A stretch of 64,000 bases of DNA. Source: Rhizobacter koreensis. Lineage in GTDB: Bacteria > Pseudomonadota > Gammaproteobacteria > Burkholderiales > Burkholderiaceae_C. Below the pieces are notes generated by a model. That model saw only the letters and a list, made by a program, of their open reading frames with translations, made no database searches and had not been told where the DNA came from. Below are positions 8,113-16,151 of the stretch, piece after piece (positions within the stretch are counted from its first letter, which is position 1; every line of letters starts with the position of its first letter). Location of the stretch: NCBI RefSeq assembly GCF_013366375.1, contig NZ_JABWMJ010000010.1:1-64000 (forward strand), in the 5' to 3' direction. A program made the translations under genes and the position numbers.

Positions 8113-8714
8113 TGCCTTGCCGGGAAGGCAAGGCGCTTCGTCGCGCACCGGTGCGTGCGCGAGCTGCAGAGGTCCGCGTCCGAGAGGACGGGGCCAGGGC
8201 AGATGCGTGCGTCAGGCCAGGCTTCTGATCGAGATCAGGCCGGGCTGGTGAACGCAGGGCGCGTCACGACGCAGAGGTCGTGGTCGGCGCATGCGAGGAG
8301 GGGCCACGACACAGGGTCATGGCCGGCTCCTGGTTTCGGATCCGGATGGATCTGAATCGGCCCGGCACACGGATGTGCCGGACGGGCCACAAGGCAGGTA
8401 ACGACTGCGACGCCAGCTGGGCTGGACTTCAGGGCGACCAAAGCCACCGATGAAGGCTGAGCAGACGCGATGTCCGCAGGAAGCCACATCAGTATCGGAC
8501 GGGGTCCCTCGGTCGGCAACGGACCCGAGGTCTCATCGCGGCAATGCCCGCCCAAGCGACCGGCTCGGCCGACGCTTGGGCGGGCAATCGATTCCGAGTC
8601 CTCCACGACGGTGGCCGGGAATACGGCGCCGCACGGTTGCAGGGCGTGCGGGCCGGCTGACGGTTCGTATAGTGGGCGGATCAAATTCTCCAGCAGACCG
8701 GTTCCGCGCTATCC
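8113..8714. other. Non-coding stretch with a strong hairpin
   Basis: No gene is supported. It holds a perfect 8-bp hairpin CCGGCACA-CGGA-TGTGCCGG (8362-8381) directly beside the second copy of the 23-bp repeat. The 8715 gene begins at its right end. Confidence 0.5.
8392..8414. repeat. 23-bp repeat, copy 2
   Basis: Core GGTAACGACTGCGACG, identical to the copies at 5157 and 29530 and in the same orientation. It lies 349 bp upstream of the minus-strand gene starting at 8043. Confidence 0.85.
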
Positions 8715-8960
8715 ATGACCGTCGAACGCTATGCCTTCAATGACTGCGAAGCCACCACCGCGGCAGGGGTGCCGCTGCGCATTCCTGCTGGCGTTCACCA
8801 CGTCGAGCGGCGATCGCTGGTGTTTCGCGTGCGCCTCGGGGGACGCGAGCTCGATCTGACCCTGGCCGAGTGGGAACGCCTGCTGCACGCGGGCGGTGTC
8901 GGGCCGATCTCCGTCGTGGTCGCGGATCCGCAGGGGACCGGCGACACCCATCCTCGCTGA
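8715..8960 (+). CDS. Small hypothetical protein upstream of CoiA-like gene
   Basis: An 81-aa protein with a compact beta-rich sequence (RSLVFRVRLGGRELDLTLAEWERLL). The next gene starts 10 nt after its stop, so the two probably form an operon. No recognised domain, signal or metal site. Confidence 0.6.
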   Translation: MTVERYAFNDCEATTAAGVPLRIPAGVHHVERRSLVFRVRLGGRELDLTLAEWERLLHAGGVGPISVVVADPQGTGDTHPR

Positions 8961-8970
8961 GGCGCGCACC

Positions 8971-10584
8971 GTGGCGAAGGCAGAGTGGACCGTCCGTGCC
9001 GGGAACTCAGATCGCCAGATCCCGGCGACCCCCGGACCCGTGCCGCTCAAGTGGGCCAGCGACGCGGCGACGGGTGCTCCCCGGTACATCCACGACCCGG
9101 ACATCGTCTCGGCAGCCGCGAGTGCTGTATGTCCCGGCTGTGGCAGCAAGTTGTGGACGGTCCTGGCGGGTCAGCCGCAGCGCGTTCGACCGACGGCGCA
9201 TTTCCGCCACGTGGCCGGCACGCCGCGCACCGCGTGCGTTGTCGTCGCAGCGCGTCTTGCCGCCTCGCACCGCCTGGTGTCGCTGGGCTACATCGACCTG
9301 CCGCGACGGCGGGTGACCGCCGTCTCGACGGGTTTCAGCGGTGAAGGTTACGAGGGATGGGGGGAGGAGCCGGCGCAGCGTGTTCGGATCAGCGATGTTC
9401 GGATGGTCGATCCGGCCGCGGCGGAGCTGACGCTGGACGATGGCAGGACCATCCTGGTGGACCTGACCGGCGAGCGCGTCGAAGGCGAGGCGGGCCGCGC
9501 GGTCATCACGATCAATCTTTCGGACCCGGCGCTGGCGGAGTTGGACGTGGACGAGCTGCGTGCGCGACTTCGGCTGCTGCCTCCCGCGAGTTGGTGCTCC
9601 CACTGGCGTGATCGCGAGTTGACGTCGCAGGCGCGGAGCCGGGCCGCGGACCAAGCGCGCCAGGCGCTTGACGCATGGACCGACGAGGACGAGGCGGGGT
9701 TCCAGGCGCAACTGCCGCCGGGCACGGACCCGGAGGCGACCGCGACGATGCGTCGCGAGACCTTGCTGCACCGAACCGTCAAGTCGATCCTCGAAGACGC
9801 GAGGCGCATCCGAGCACCGGGCCTGCATGTCGCCATGCAGCGTGACGCACCTGATGGCTACGGCGACGGCTGGGACGACCATCGCGTCGAGATCCTGTGG
9901 TGGAGCGCGCCCGCCGAACTGAGCTTCGAGGCGGTGGAGCTGGAACGGCGCCTCGGCCACATCGTTCCGGATGTTGTCGGGCGTCTGGCGGAGCCTCGAC
10001 CGCGCATCCTCGGCGGCATGGCCACCCGGGTTCAACGGGGCGACGACGAGGACGAGGACGAGCAGCACGATGAGTTCCCGGCGCACTGGTCGGAGGCGGT
10101 GCTGATCGAAGTGGCGGTCACGCACAAGGTGGATGAGGAGAAGCTGCGGAAGATCCGGCAAATCGATCTGCCGACACTCGAGATCGACCTCGGTTCGATG
10201 GGCGGACGCCTGACGCTCGACGGTCTGCGCAAGCTGGTCGTGGATGGAACGGACGGGAAGCAGTGGCTGCACCACCCTGCGCTGAGAACCCGCCGTGCCG
10301 TGCTGCGCTACAAGCTCCGTGAACATGCCGAGGTACTGGCCTACCAGGCCCACATCCGGGCACACCGTCTTGAGCGGTTGCTCGAAACGCCCTCATCACA
10401 GTGGGCGCAGCGGTACCTGCTGGCACTCAGGGCGTTCTGCGATGGCAACATCAGGATCGAGCGGCTTCGAAAGAAGGAAGGTCGGCTTCGCCGTCGACGC
10501 CATCACCGCCCGGAGGTCGCAGCCGGCTGGGATCTGACGACCGGTGGCGGCCGTGCCGATCCGATGACTCGGGCGTGCGTCTGA
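8971..10584 (+). CDS. CoiA-like nuclease-domain protein
   Basis: A 537-aa protein starting at GTG 8971 behind TGAGG. An N-terminal Cys/His site (VCPGCGSKL, then TAHFRHVAGTPRTAC) matches the zinc-finger-like region of competence protein CoiA and its relatives. A helical segment ETLLHRTVKSILEDA follows at about 265. A PD-(D/E)XK-type core is readable as IVPDVVGRL (about 330) and LIEVAVTHKVDEEKLRKI (about 376). The acidic insert between them (DDEDEDEQHDE) is low complexity. CoiA-like proteins are predicted nucleases acting on incoming or recombining DNA; in integrative elements their role is unproven. Likely cytoplasmic, and paired with the 81-aa gene before it. Confidence 0.7.
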   Translation: MAKAEWTVRAGNSDRQIPATPGPVPLKWASDAATGAPRYIHDPDIVSAAASAVCPGCGSKLWTVLAGQPQRVRPTAHFRHVAGTPRTACVVVAARLAASHRLVSLGYIDLPRRRVTAVSTGFSGEGYEGWGEEPAQRVRISDVRMVDPAAAELTLDDGRTILVDLTGERVEGEAGRAVITINLSDPALAELDVDELRARLRLLPPASWCSHWRDRELTSQARSRAADQARQALDAWTDEDEAGFQAQLPPGTDPEATATMRRETLLHRTVKSILEDARRIRAPGLHVAMQRDAPDGYGDGWDDHRVEILWWSAPAELSFEAVELERRLGHIVPDVVGRLAEPRPRILGGMATRVQRGDDEDEDEQHDEFPAHWSEAVLIEVAVTHKVDEEKLRKIRQIDLPTLEIDLGSMGGRLTLDGLRKLVVDGTDGKQWLHHPALRTRRAVLRYKLREHAEVLAYQAHIRAHRLERLLETPSSQWAQRYLLALRAFCDGNIRIERLRKKEGRLRRRRHHRPEVAAGWDLTTGGGRADPMTRACV

Positions 10585-10592
10585 CAGCCTTT

Positions 10593-10985
10593 CTACAGCG
10601 CCGCCATCACCCGCTCAAGGCGCTGTCGCACTTCGCCGGCAAGCTGCGCGATCTCTGGCCGATCTACCAGGTCGAGCACGGCGCTGGGATCCATGAACTC
10701 GACTCGGACGCTTCCGGACGGGTCTTCGCGCACCACCACATTGCATGGCAGCAACACCCCGATCGAGGGCTCTGCCGTCAGCGCGCGGTGGGCCAGCGCC
10801 GGGTTGCACGCCCCGAGGATCCGGTAGGGCGGCATGTCCGCACCGAGCTTCTTCTTCAGCGTCGCCTGTACATCGATCTCGGTGAGCACGCCGAAGCCCT
10901 CTGCCTGCAGCGCCAGCGTGACACGAGCCAGCGCGTCCGCGAACGACAGCCCGACGGTCTTGCCGAAGCCGTACTTGGCGTCCAT
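10593..10985 (-). CDS. DUF302-domain protein
   Basis: A 130-aa protein of the DUF302 family: FGKTVGLSFADALARVTLALQAEGFGVLTEIDVQATLKKKLG is the typical opening, followed by YRILGACNPALAHRAL and the IGVLLPCNVVV core. DUF302 proteins are common next to copper and other metal-handling genes; their activity is unknown. The start lies 8 nt after the upstream Met-rich gene's stop, so they form an operon. The plus-strand neighbour ends only 8 nt away on the other side. Confidence 0.9.
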   Translation of the reverse strand: MDAKYGFGKTVGLSFADALARVTLALQAEGFGVLTEIDVQATLKKKLGADMPPYRILGACNPALAHRALTAEPSIGVLLPCNVVVREDPSGSVRVEFMDPSAVLDLVDRPEIAQLAGEVRQRLERVMAAL

Positions 10986-10993
10986 GCCTGCCC

Positions 10994-11509
10994 TCACTTG
11001 GTTGGCGCCGGCGTCGGGTTCATCCACTGCTGATGCCACATCATGTGGTTCATCATCATCTGCTGCATCGGCAGGTACTGGTCCATCATGTACTGGCGCT
11101 GCTTGAGCTGCTCGGGCGTGAGGTTCGAGTAGTAGCCGCGCATGTGGCCCCAGCCCATCATCGGGCCGCCCATCATCATGCCCGGGCCGCCCATGCAGCA
11201 GCCCATGCCGCCGCCGGGTCCCCACATGCCGTGCATCGCCGTCATCGCCGACTGCATGCTCGTCCAGTGCTCCTGCAGCAGCTTCTGTCGCTCCTGGGGA
11301 TCCTGCGTCGCGCGCATCCGTTCCATCTGGGCCTGCATCAGCTTCATGTGCTCCTGCACCTGCGCCAGCTGCTTGTCGAACTCGGCGGTGTTCGGGGCGG
11401 CCACCTTCGACGCTGCGGCCTTGTCGGCCGCAGGGCCCTGCTGGGCGGCGACGGGCATTGAGAACGGGACGGCCAGCGCGACAGCCAGCGCGATAAAGGT
11501 CTTTGTCAT
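10994..11509 (-). CDS. Periplasmic Met/His-rich metal-binding protein
   Basis: A 171-aa protein with a clear signal peptide (MTKTFIALAVALAVPFSMPVAAQ). A helical charged segment (about 45-95) is followed by a Met-Gly-rich stretch (about 98-120) containing a vicinal Cys pair (MGCCMGG) and MMMGGPMMGW. The tail holds MMMNHMMWHQQW. Clustered Met, His and Cys ligands are typical of periplasmic Cu(I)/Ag(I) binding proteins. The helical part recalls Spy/CpxP-like proteins but I cannot assign it firmly. GGAG precedes the ATG. It leads an operon with DUF302 and belongs to the metal-resistance cargo. Confidence 0.75.
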   Translation of the reverse strand: MTKTFIALAVALAVPFSMPVAAQQGPAADKAAASKVAAPNTAEFDKQLAQVQEHMKLMQAQMERMRATQDPQERQKLLQEHWTSMQSAMTAMHGMWGPGGGMGCCMGGPGMMMGGPMMGWGHMRGYYSNLTPEQLKQRQYMMDQYLPMQQMMMNHMMWHQQWMNPTPAPTK

Positions 11510-11941
11510 GTCTTGGCTCCTGAGTGGCGTGCCGTACCGACACCGTGGGTCATGGTGCACGCGGCGGCCGCTTCAGGGCTTGCGCAGAATCAAGGCGCTG
11601 ATGCAGGCGGCCGATGGCGGAGCTCCACCCCGCGTGCCGCGATCTCCCCGCGGAGCGGGCACCAGCGTGGCCCGCTCGGCGTCCCGTCAGCATCGAGTCG
11701 TTTGGAAGGCGTCTACCCGCGCGACACCGGCCGCACCTATCTGCGGCGCAGCGCCGCTCCCGGTTAGGCTCTACGACCGCCCGTCCAGGCCCGGATCGAG
11801 TTTGCGCACCCGTCCCTACGCTGTGATGGCCCAGACATAAGTGCTGTTGCCACAACATCTCGATGACCCCTGCGAATGGGTAAAGCCTGTAGCGGATGTA
11901 AAGTATTGGGCACTTTCCCAACCGCAACCCGTCAGAGTGCC
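11510..11941. other. Divergent intergenic region
   Basis: Promoter region between the minus-strand Met-rich gene and the plus-strand pbrR-like gene. No gene is supported. I could not identify a convincing MerR-type operator in it. Confidence 0.4.
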
Positions 11942-12385
11942 ATGAAGATCGGAGCCTTGGCCGAAGCCACCGGAACCCCCGTCGAGACGATTCGCTTCTA
12001 CGAGCGCGAAGGTCTTCTGCCACCGCCGGCGCGGGCGGACAACAACTACCGCATGTACCTGCCGGAGCACGCCGAGCGGCTTGCCTTCATTCGGCAGTGC
12101 CGGAACCTGGACATGACGCTCGACGAGATCCGGGCCCTCATCATGTTGCGGGATGCGCCAGCAAAGGATTGCGGCGAGGTCAACGCGCTGCTGGACGAGC
12201 ACATCGGCCACGTGGTGCACCGCATCCGCGAACTCCGGCAGCTCGAAAGGGACCTGAAGGCGCTGCGCGCGCGCTGCGCGGGAGCACGAGCGCTGGCGGA
12301 GTGCGGCATCCTCAGTCGCCTGGACGGCGCGCCCGCCGTACCGGCCACGCGGGCGAAGCGGCGGCACGTGCCAGGTGCACATTGA
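11942..12385 (+). CDS. pbrR: MerR-family Pb/Cd-responsive regulator
   Basis: A 147-aa MerR-family activator/repressor. The N-terminal winged helix (MKIGALAEATGTPVETIRFYEREGLLPPPARADNNYRMY-like) is followed by the dimerisation helix. Metal-ligand cysteines match the PbrR/CadR pattern: Cys in KDCGEVNALLDEHI (about residue 78) and the C-terminal pair in RCAGARALAECGIL (about 112 and 121). Such proteins bind Pb(II), Cd(II) or Zn(II) and activate promoters with 19-bp spacers; two of these occur in this window at 19188 and 19917. The gene is not directly divergent from the ATPase, unlike in Cupriavidus pbr. Confidence 0.85.
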   Translation: MKIGALAEATGTPVETIRFYEREGLLPPPARADNNYRMYLPEHAERLAFIRQCRNLDMTLDEIRALIMLRDAPAKDCGEVNALLDEHIGHVVHRIRELRQLERDLKALRARCAGARALAECGILSRLDGAPAVPATRAKRRHVPGAH

Positions 12386-12730
12386 GGCGGGACCATGGGC
12401 AACAAGGCTTTGCCGGCGGTGACGGTGAACGGCACGCCTGCCACGACGCTTGCGCGTGAGACTTAACGCGCTGCGACGGGCGCCAGGCTCGGTCGACATG
12501 GCGCTTCATGCAGCCTGATCGGAAAGTGCACCGGATGCCGGAACGGGTCCGGCTTGACCGCCCCGCCTTGCAAGTTGCCGCCGTGGACCCTTGCTTCGAT
12601 GGATTCAGCACTGCCGGCATCCACCGCGCTGCTGCGCGTGCCCGAGGCGCTTTGCCAGCCGAGTAGGGGCTTGACTCTGAACGGACTTCATGCCTGAGCA
12701 TTCGCAGCCCGTCGATAGCCTGTTGTTGAG
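12386..12730. other. Intergenic stretch before dsbA-like gene
   Basis: No gene is supported. A TTGACTCTG string (12671-12679) matches the left half of the two MerR-type promoters in the window, but the dyad on its right is not preserved, so it may be a decayed operator. Confidence 0.35.
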
Positions 12731-13369
12731 ATGAACCGTCGCAGCTTCTCCAAGATCGCCTCCGTATCCCTTGCCGGCGCCTCGGTATCTGTTCTAGCCG
12801 AACCGTGGCCTGTGGAAGGCAAGCACTACGTGGCCGTGTCGCCCCGCCAGCCCACACTGGACCCCAACCAAGTCGAGGTTCTGGAGTTCTTCGCGTACGG
12901 CTGCGAGCACTGTCATGCGTTCGAGCCGACCATCGATGCCTGGCAGAAGAAGCTGCCCAGCGACGTGCGATTCAGGCGCATTCCCGTCGCCTTTCGAGCA
13001 GGCCCCATGGTGTTGCACCAGAGGCTGTACTTCGCGATCGAATCTTTGGGGCTCGTGGAGCAACTGCATCGCAAAGTGTTCACCACCCTGCACGAGGAGC
13101 GCAGGCGCATCGACACGGTCGAGCACGTTGCGGATTTTGCAACCAGGAACGGCGTCGATGCCGGCCGTCTGGTCAGCACGGTGAACTCTTTCTCGGTTGC
13201 TTCCAAGGTGACGCAGGCCACCACCCTGGCCAACGGTTACCGCTTCCAGGGAACGCCGTCGATAGGCGTCGACGGCCGCTGGCTCACCTCGGGCTCGATG
13301 GCGGGCTCGAACCCCAAGTCGTTGGAGGTGGCCGAGCATCTGATGCGCCTGGCAAAGCGGCGCACCTGA
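12731..13369 (+). CDS. dsbA: DsbA-like thiol:disulfide oxidoreductase
   Basis: A 212-aa periplasmic protein with a signal peptide (MNRRSFSKIASVSLAGASVSVLA, twin-Arg-like start). The CxxC active site CEHC is near residue 58 in the FFAYGCEHCHAFEP context, and the cis-Pro loop GTPSIGVDG is near 175. DsbA oxidises cysteines in exported proteins. Here it sits between the metal regulator and the pbr operon, where many neighbours are Cys-rich, so a role in maintaining exported metal proteins is plausible. The island location suggests an accessory copy in addition to a housekeeping dsbA. Confidence 0.88.
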   Translation: MNRRSFSKIASVSLAGASVSVLAEPWPVEGKHYVAVSPRQPTLDPNQVEVLEFFAYGCEHCHAFEPTIDAWQKKLPSDVRFRRIPVAFRAGPMVLHQRLYFAIESLGLVEQLHRKVFTTLHEERRRIDTVEHVADFATRNGVDAGRLVSTVNSFSVASKVTQATTLANGYRFQGTPSIGVDGRWLTSGSMAGSNPKSLEVAEHLMRLAKRRT

Positions 13370-13471
13370 AAGCGGGTATGGGTCCCCCTGTCAACGGAGT
13401 TCCGGCAGGCACGGTTGCCGCCGACAGTTGACGGCCTCGGCAGCGCCGTGCAAGGTCGTCGCCGCTTCCAC

Positions 13472-13971
13472 TTACTTGCGAGCGACACCGAGAGCCGCCC
13501 GAATCTCCTTCTCGATCTTCTCTCGATCGTCCAAGCGGAAGCCGACGTGAACGGCGCGCACCTTGCCGTCCGTGCCGATCAGGTAGGAGGTCGGCATGCC
13601 CTTCGGCTGGTACAGGTCCCGACCTTCATTTCCGCGTCGTATGCGATGACGAACCTGGCGGGCGTTGCGCGTAGGAACCTGTCTGCATCCTCGCGTTTGC
13701 GGTCGACCGAGATGGCGACGATCGTCAAGCCCAGCGGCCCGTACTTGGCGTGCATGTCGTTCATGAACGGAAACGACAATTTGCACGGAACGCACCACGA
13801 GGCCCAGAAGTCGACGTACACGACTTGACCCTTCAGATCGGCCAGACGAACCGGCTTGTCGGCGGTGGGAAGCTCGAATGCAGGCGCGCTGCTTCCGACT
13901 GCCTGCGCCTCGGCGCCGGAGGAAGCCATCAGCGCCCAAAAGCCAAGTGCAATTGCAAGCGTGCGAGTCAC
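13472..13971 (-). pseudogene. Frameshifted TlpA-like thioredoxin
   Basis: Two frames together make one TlpA/ResA-type protein. The first (from 13971) has a signal peptide (MTRTLAIALGFWALMASSGAEA), the ADLKGQVVYVDFWASWCVPC active site and continues to YDAEMKVG. The second picks up at LYQPKGMPTSYLIGTDGK and ends at 13472. They join if one G is restored to the GGG run at 13618-13620. As written the protein is truncated after about 130 aa. A sequencing slip is the main alternative. It is the last gene of the pbr operon, 34 bp after uppP. Confidence 0.8.
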
Positions 13972-14005
13972 TGACGTTCGGCCCCCTGTGCGGTGAAAGA
14001 GTTAA

Positions 14006-14854
14006 TCACGACCCCGGCCAAGACATCCAGCCCGCGGCCGAGCTCAACAAGATCAGTGCACCGAAGGCGATCCTGTACCAGCCGAACGGGCTGAAGTCGT
14101 GCGTTGAGACATAACGGATGAGCCAGCGGATGCACGTGAGCGCACTGACGAATGCCACCATGGTCCCCGTGGCGAACAGCGGGACGTCGTCGAGGCGCAG
14201 CGCGTGGCGGTGCTGCCACGTCGAGTAGGCAGCCGCCGCGAAGAGGGTAGGGATGCCGAGGTAGAAGCTGAACTCGGTGGCCACCTGTCTCGGCAGCCCG
14301 AGCAGCATCGAACCGATGATCGTCGCCCCGGATCGGCTGGTGCCCGGGATCAGTGCCGCGCATTGCACGAGACCGATGCGCAATGCGTCTCTCGGAGTTA
14401 GATCGTCCACGGTGCCGATGTCCGCGCGTCGCGAGGTGCCGCGAGGACGCCTTCGCTGCGAACGCTCCACCAGCAGGATGACCACTCCGCCAAGCACAAA
14501 CGCGATGGCGACCGTGGTCGGGTTGAACAGGTGGCCCTTGATGAACGAACCGAACAGCAGGCCCAGGACGGCCGCCGGAACGAAGGCGACCAACAGATTC
14601 AGCGCCAACCGCCGACGCGCAGGATCGGAAGTCAGGCCGAAAGCGGTGGCCGCCAACGGCGCCCGGTAGTGCCAGACCACGGCGAGCATCGCGCCGGCCT
14701 GGATCGTGATCTCGAACACCTGCGCGGCATGGTGATCAAAGCGCAGCAACGACGACGCGAGGATCAGATGACCGGTCGAAGAGATAGGAAGGAACTCGGT
14801 CAGACCTTCCACGATGCCCAGCGCGATCGCCTTGGCCAGCAGCATCAAGTCCAT
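14006..14854 (-). CDS. uppP: Undecaprenyl-diphosphate phosphatase (PbrB-type)
   Basis: A 282-aa polytopic membrane protein of the UppP/BacA family. Both signature regions are intact: GIVEGLTEFLPISSTGHL (about 13-30) and PGTSRSGATI (about 171-180). It removes a phosphate from undecaprenyl diphosphate at the membrane. In Cupriavidus lead resistance the equivalent (PbrB) supplies phosphate that precipitates exported Pb(II). Its place in the operon behind a P-type ATPase and LspA supports that role over a housekeeping one. Confidence 0.92.
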   Translation of the reverse strand: MDLMLLAKAIALGIVEGLTEFLPISSTGHLILASSLLRFDHHAAQVFEITIQAGAMLAVVWHYRAPLAATAFGLTSDPARRRLALNLLVAFVPAAVLGLLFGSFIKGHLFNPTTVAIAFVLGGVVILLVERSQRRRPRGTSRRADIGTVDDLTPRDALRIGLVQCAALIPGTSRSGATIIGSMLLGLPRQVATEFSFYLGIPTLFAAAAYSTWQHRHALRLDDVPLFATGTMVAFVSALTCIRWLIRYVSTHDFSPFGWYRIAFGALILLSSAAGWMSWPGS

Positions 14855-14872
14855 GTTCAGTTCGAGCGATGC

Positions 14873-15655
14873 TCAGGACGTTTCGACAAGTGCCAGCCCG
14901 TGCGGCGTGAGCGGCGGCGTGACGTGGTCCGCGCAAACGATGCGTGCCCCGCGCAATGGCGCCGGGCGCACGCCAAACGTGGCGACGAAGGTGCGTGTCA
15001 GATGGGCGCTGTCGGCGAAGCCGGCCAAGTGCGCTGCTTCGGTGAGTGTTGACCCATCGGAGAGGGTGCGCACGGCACGTTGCAGGCGCAGCCAACGTAT
15101 GTAGGCGCGAAACGTGAGGCCGGAGGCTTCGGCGAACCAGTGCATGAAGCGCGAGGACGACAGGCCCACCGCTTCGGCTGCGTCCTCGACGCGCACCGAC
15201 GTTTCGAGCGCCTGCTCGAGCCAAGCGAGGACGGCCTCCCAGCGCGGATCGTTGTCGGTGCGAGAGTCCGGCGGGTGGTGCACGCCGGCCAAGTCCTCGC
15301 CTCGCAACCAGCGGTCAAGCTCGTCTTCCAGAACGTCGACCTGCAGGGCGGTCAGCGCCGCCGCGCCCGCGGGGAGGTTCCGCGCAGGCTCGTGCCCCAG
15401 CACGGTCGGATCGAGGAACACCATGCGCAAGGGCTGGGCGGCCACGAGCCGATGCGGTACGGGGGCGGGCAGAAAGTGCCCCGGAGTGTCCATCACGCCC
15501 CACGCGCCTTCCAGTTGCAAGGTGCCGTGCGAACACCATGCCAGCTGCGTCGCCTGGTGCCGGTGCAGCCGGCCGGGCTCCACTGGACCGGCGTAGACGG
15601 CCCAACCTCGGCCCATGACCAACAACGGCCGGCCGGATGCGCCGAGTTCATCCAT
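14873..15655 (-). CDS. AraC-family regulator
   Basis: A 260-aa regulator with an N-terminal cupin-like sensor (about 1-110; GRLHRHQATQLAWCSHGTL) and a C-terminal two-HTH AraC domain (about 150-245; AAEAVGLSSSRFMHWFAEASGLTFRAYIRWLRLQRAV, then TEAAHLAGFADSAHLTRTFVATFGVRP). Its start overlaps the lspA stop by 8 nt and uppP follows 18 nt after its stop, so it is transcribed within the pbr operon. That is an unusual gene for such an operon. Its ligand is unknown. Confidence 0.88.
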   Translation of the reverse strand: MDELGASGRPLLVMGRGWAVYAGPVEPGRLHRHQATQLAWCSHGTLQLEGAWGVMDTPGHFLPAPVPHRLVAAQPLRMVFLDPTVLGHEPARNLPAGAAALTALQVDVLEDELDRWLRGEDLAGVHHPPDSRTDNDPRWEAVLAWLEQALETSVRVEDAAEAVGLSSSRFMHWFAEASGLTFRAYIRWLRLQRAVRTLSDGSTLTEAAHLAGFADSAHLTRTFVATFGVRPAPLRGARIVCADHVTPPLTPHGLALVETS

Positions 15656-16151
15656 TCGCTTCGCGCAGCCGCTTCCTGCCGAATACCTCGTGGACCACGA
15701 GCAGCACCGCGCCGATGCTGATGCTGACGTCCGCCATGTTGAACGCCGGCCAATGGTGCGGGCCCCAATGGAAGTCGATCCAGTCCACCACGGCGCCGCG
15801 CACGAGCCGGTCGACCATGTTCGCCAAGGCGCCCCCGAGGATCAGTCCGAAGCTCGTGCGCTCCATGATCGACGTACCGGGCCGCCGGATCATCCAGATC
15901 AGGAAGACCGACGCCGCTATTGCGATCACGATGAAGAAGTAGCGCTGCCAGCCGCCCGCATCGTGCAGGAAGCTGAAGGCCGCGCCGCGGTTGAGCACGT
16001 GCACGATGTTGAGAATCGGCAGCCACTCGTGGACCGCGCCGTACTCGACCCACGCGACGATCGCGGCCTTCGTCGCCACGTCGGCGGCCAGCACCAGGCC
16101 TGCCAGCGCGAAGCCCAGGCGCACGCCGCGCTCAGCCGGCAGCACGGCCAT
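15648..16151 (-). CDS. lspA: Lipoprotein signal peptidase (PbrC-type)
   Basis: A 167-aa membrane aspartyl protease. Four membrane segments and the conserved boxes are visible: VLNRGAAFSFLHDAGG (about 65), GGALANMVDRLVRGAVVDWIDFHW with catalytic Asp (about 118-141) and FNMADVSISIG with the second Asp (about 148). It cleaves prolipoprotein signal peptides. Pb operons carry such a gene as pbrC. The start at 16151 overlaps the ATPase end by 20 nt; the longer frame upstream is read inside the ATPase gene. Confidence 0.92.
   Translation of the reverse strand: MAVLPAERGVRLGFALAGLVLAADVATKAAIVAWVEYGAVHEWLPILNIVHVLNRGAAFSFLHDAGGWQRYFFIVIAIAASVFLIWMIRRPGTSIMERTSFGLILGGALANMVDRLVRGAVVDWIDFHWGPHHWPAFNMADVSISIGAVLLVVHEVFGRKRLREANG

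Noticed and set aside
8362-8414. Hairpin plus 23-bp repeat as an oriT or replication origin
   Set aside because: Only one of the three repeat copies has the hairpin and no relaxase or replication gene is nearby.
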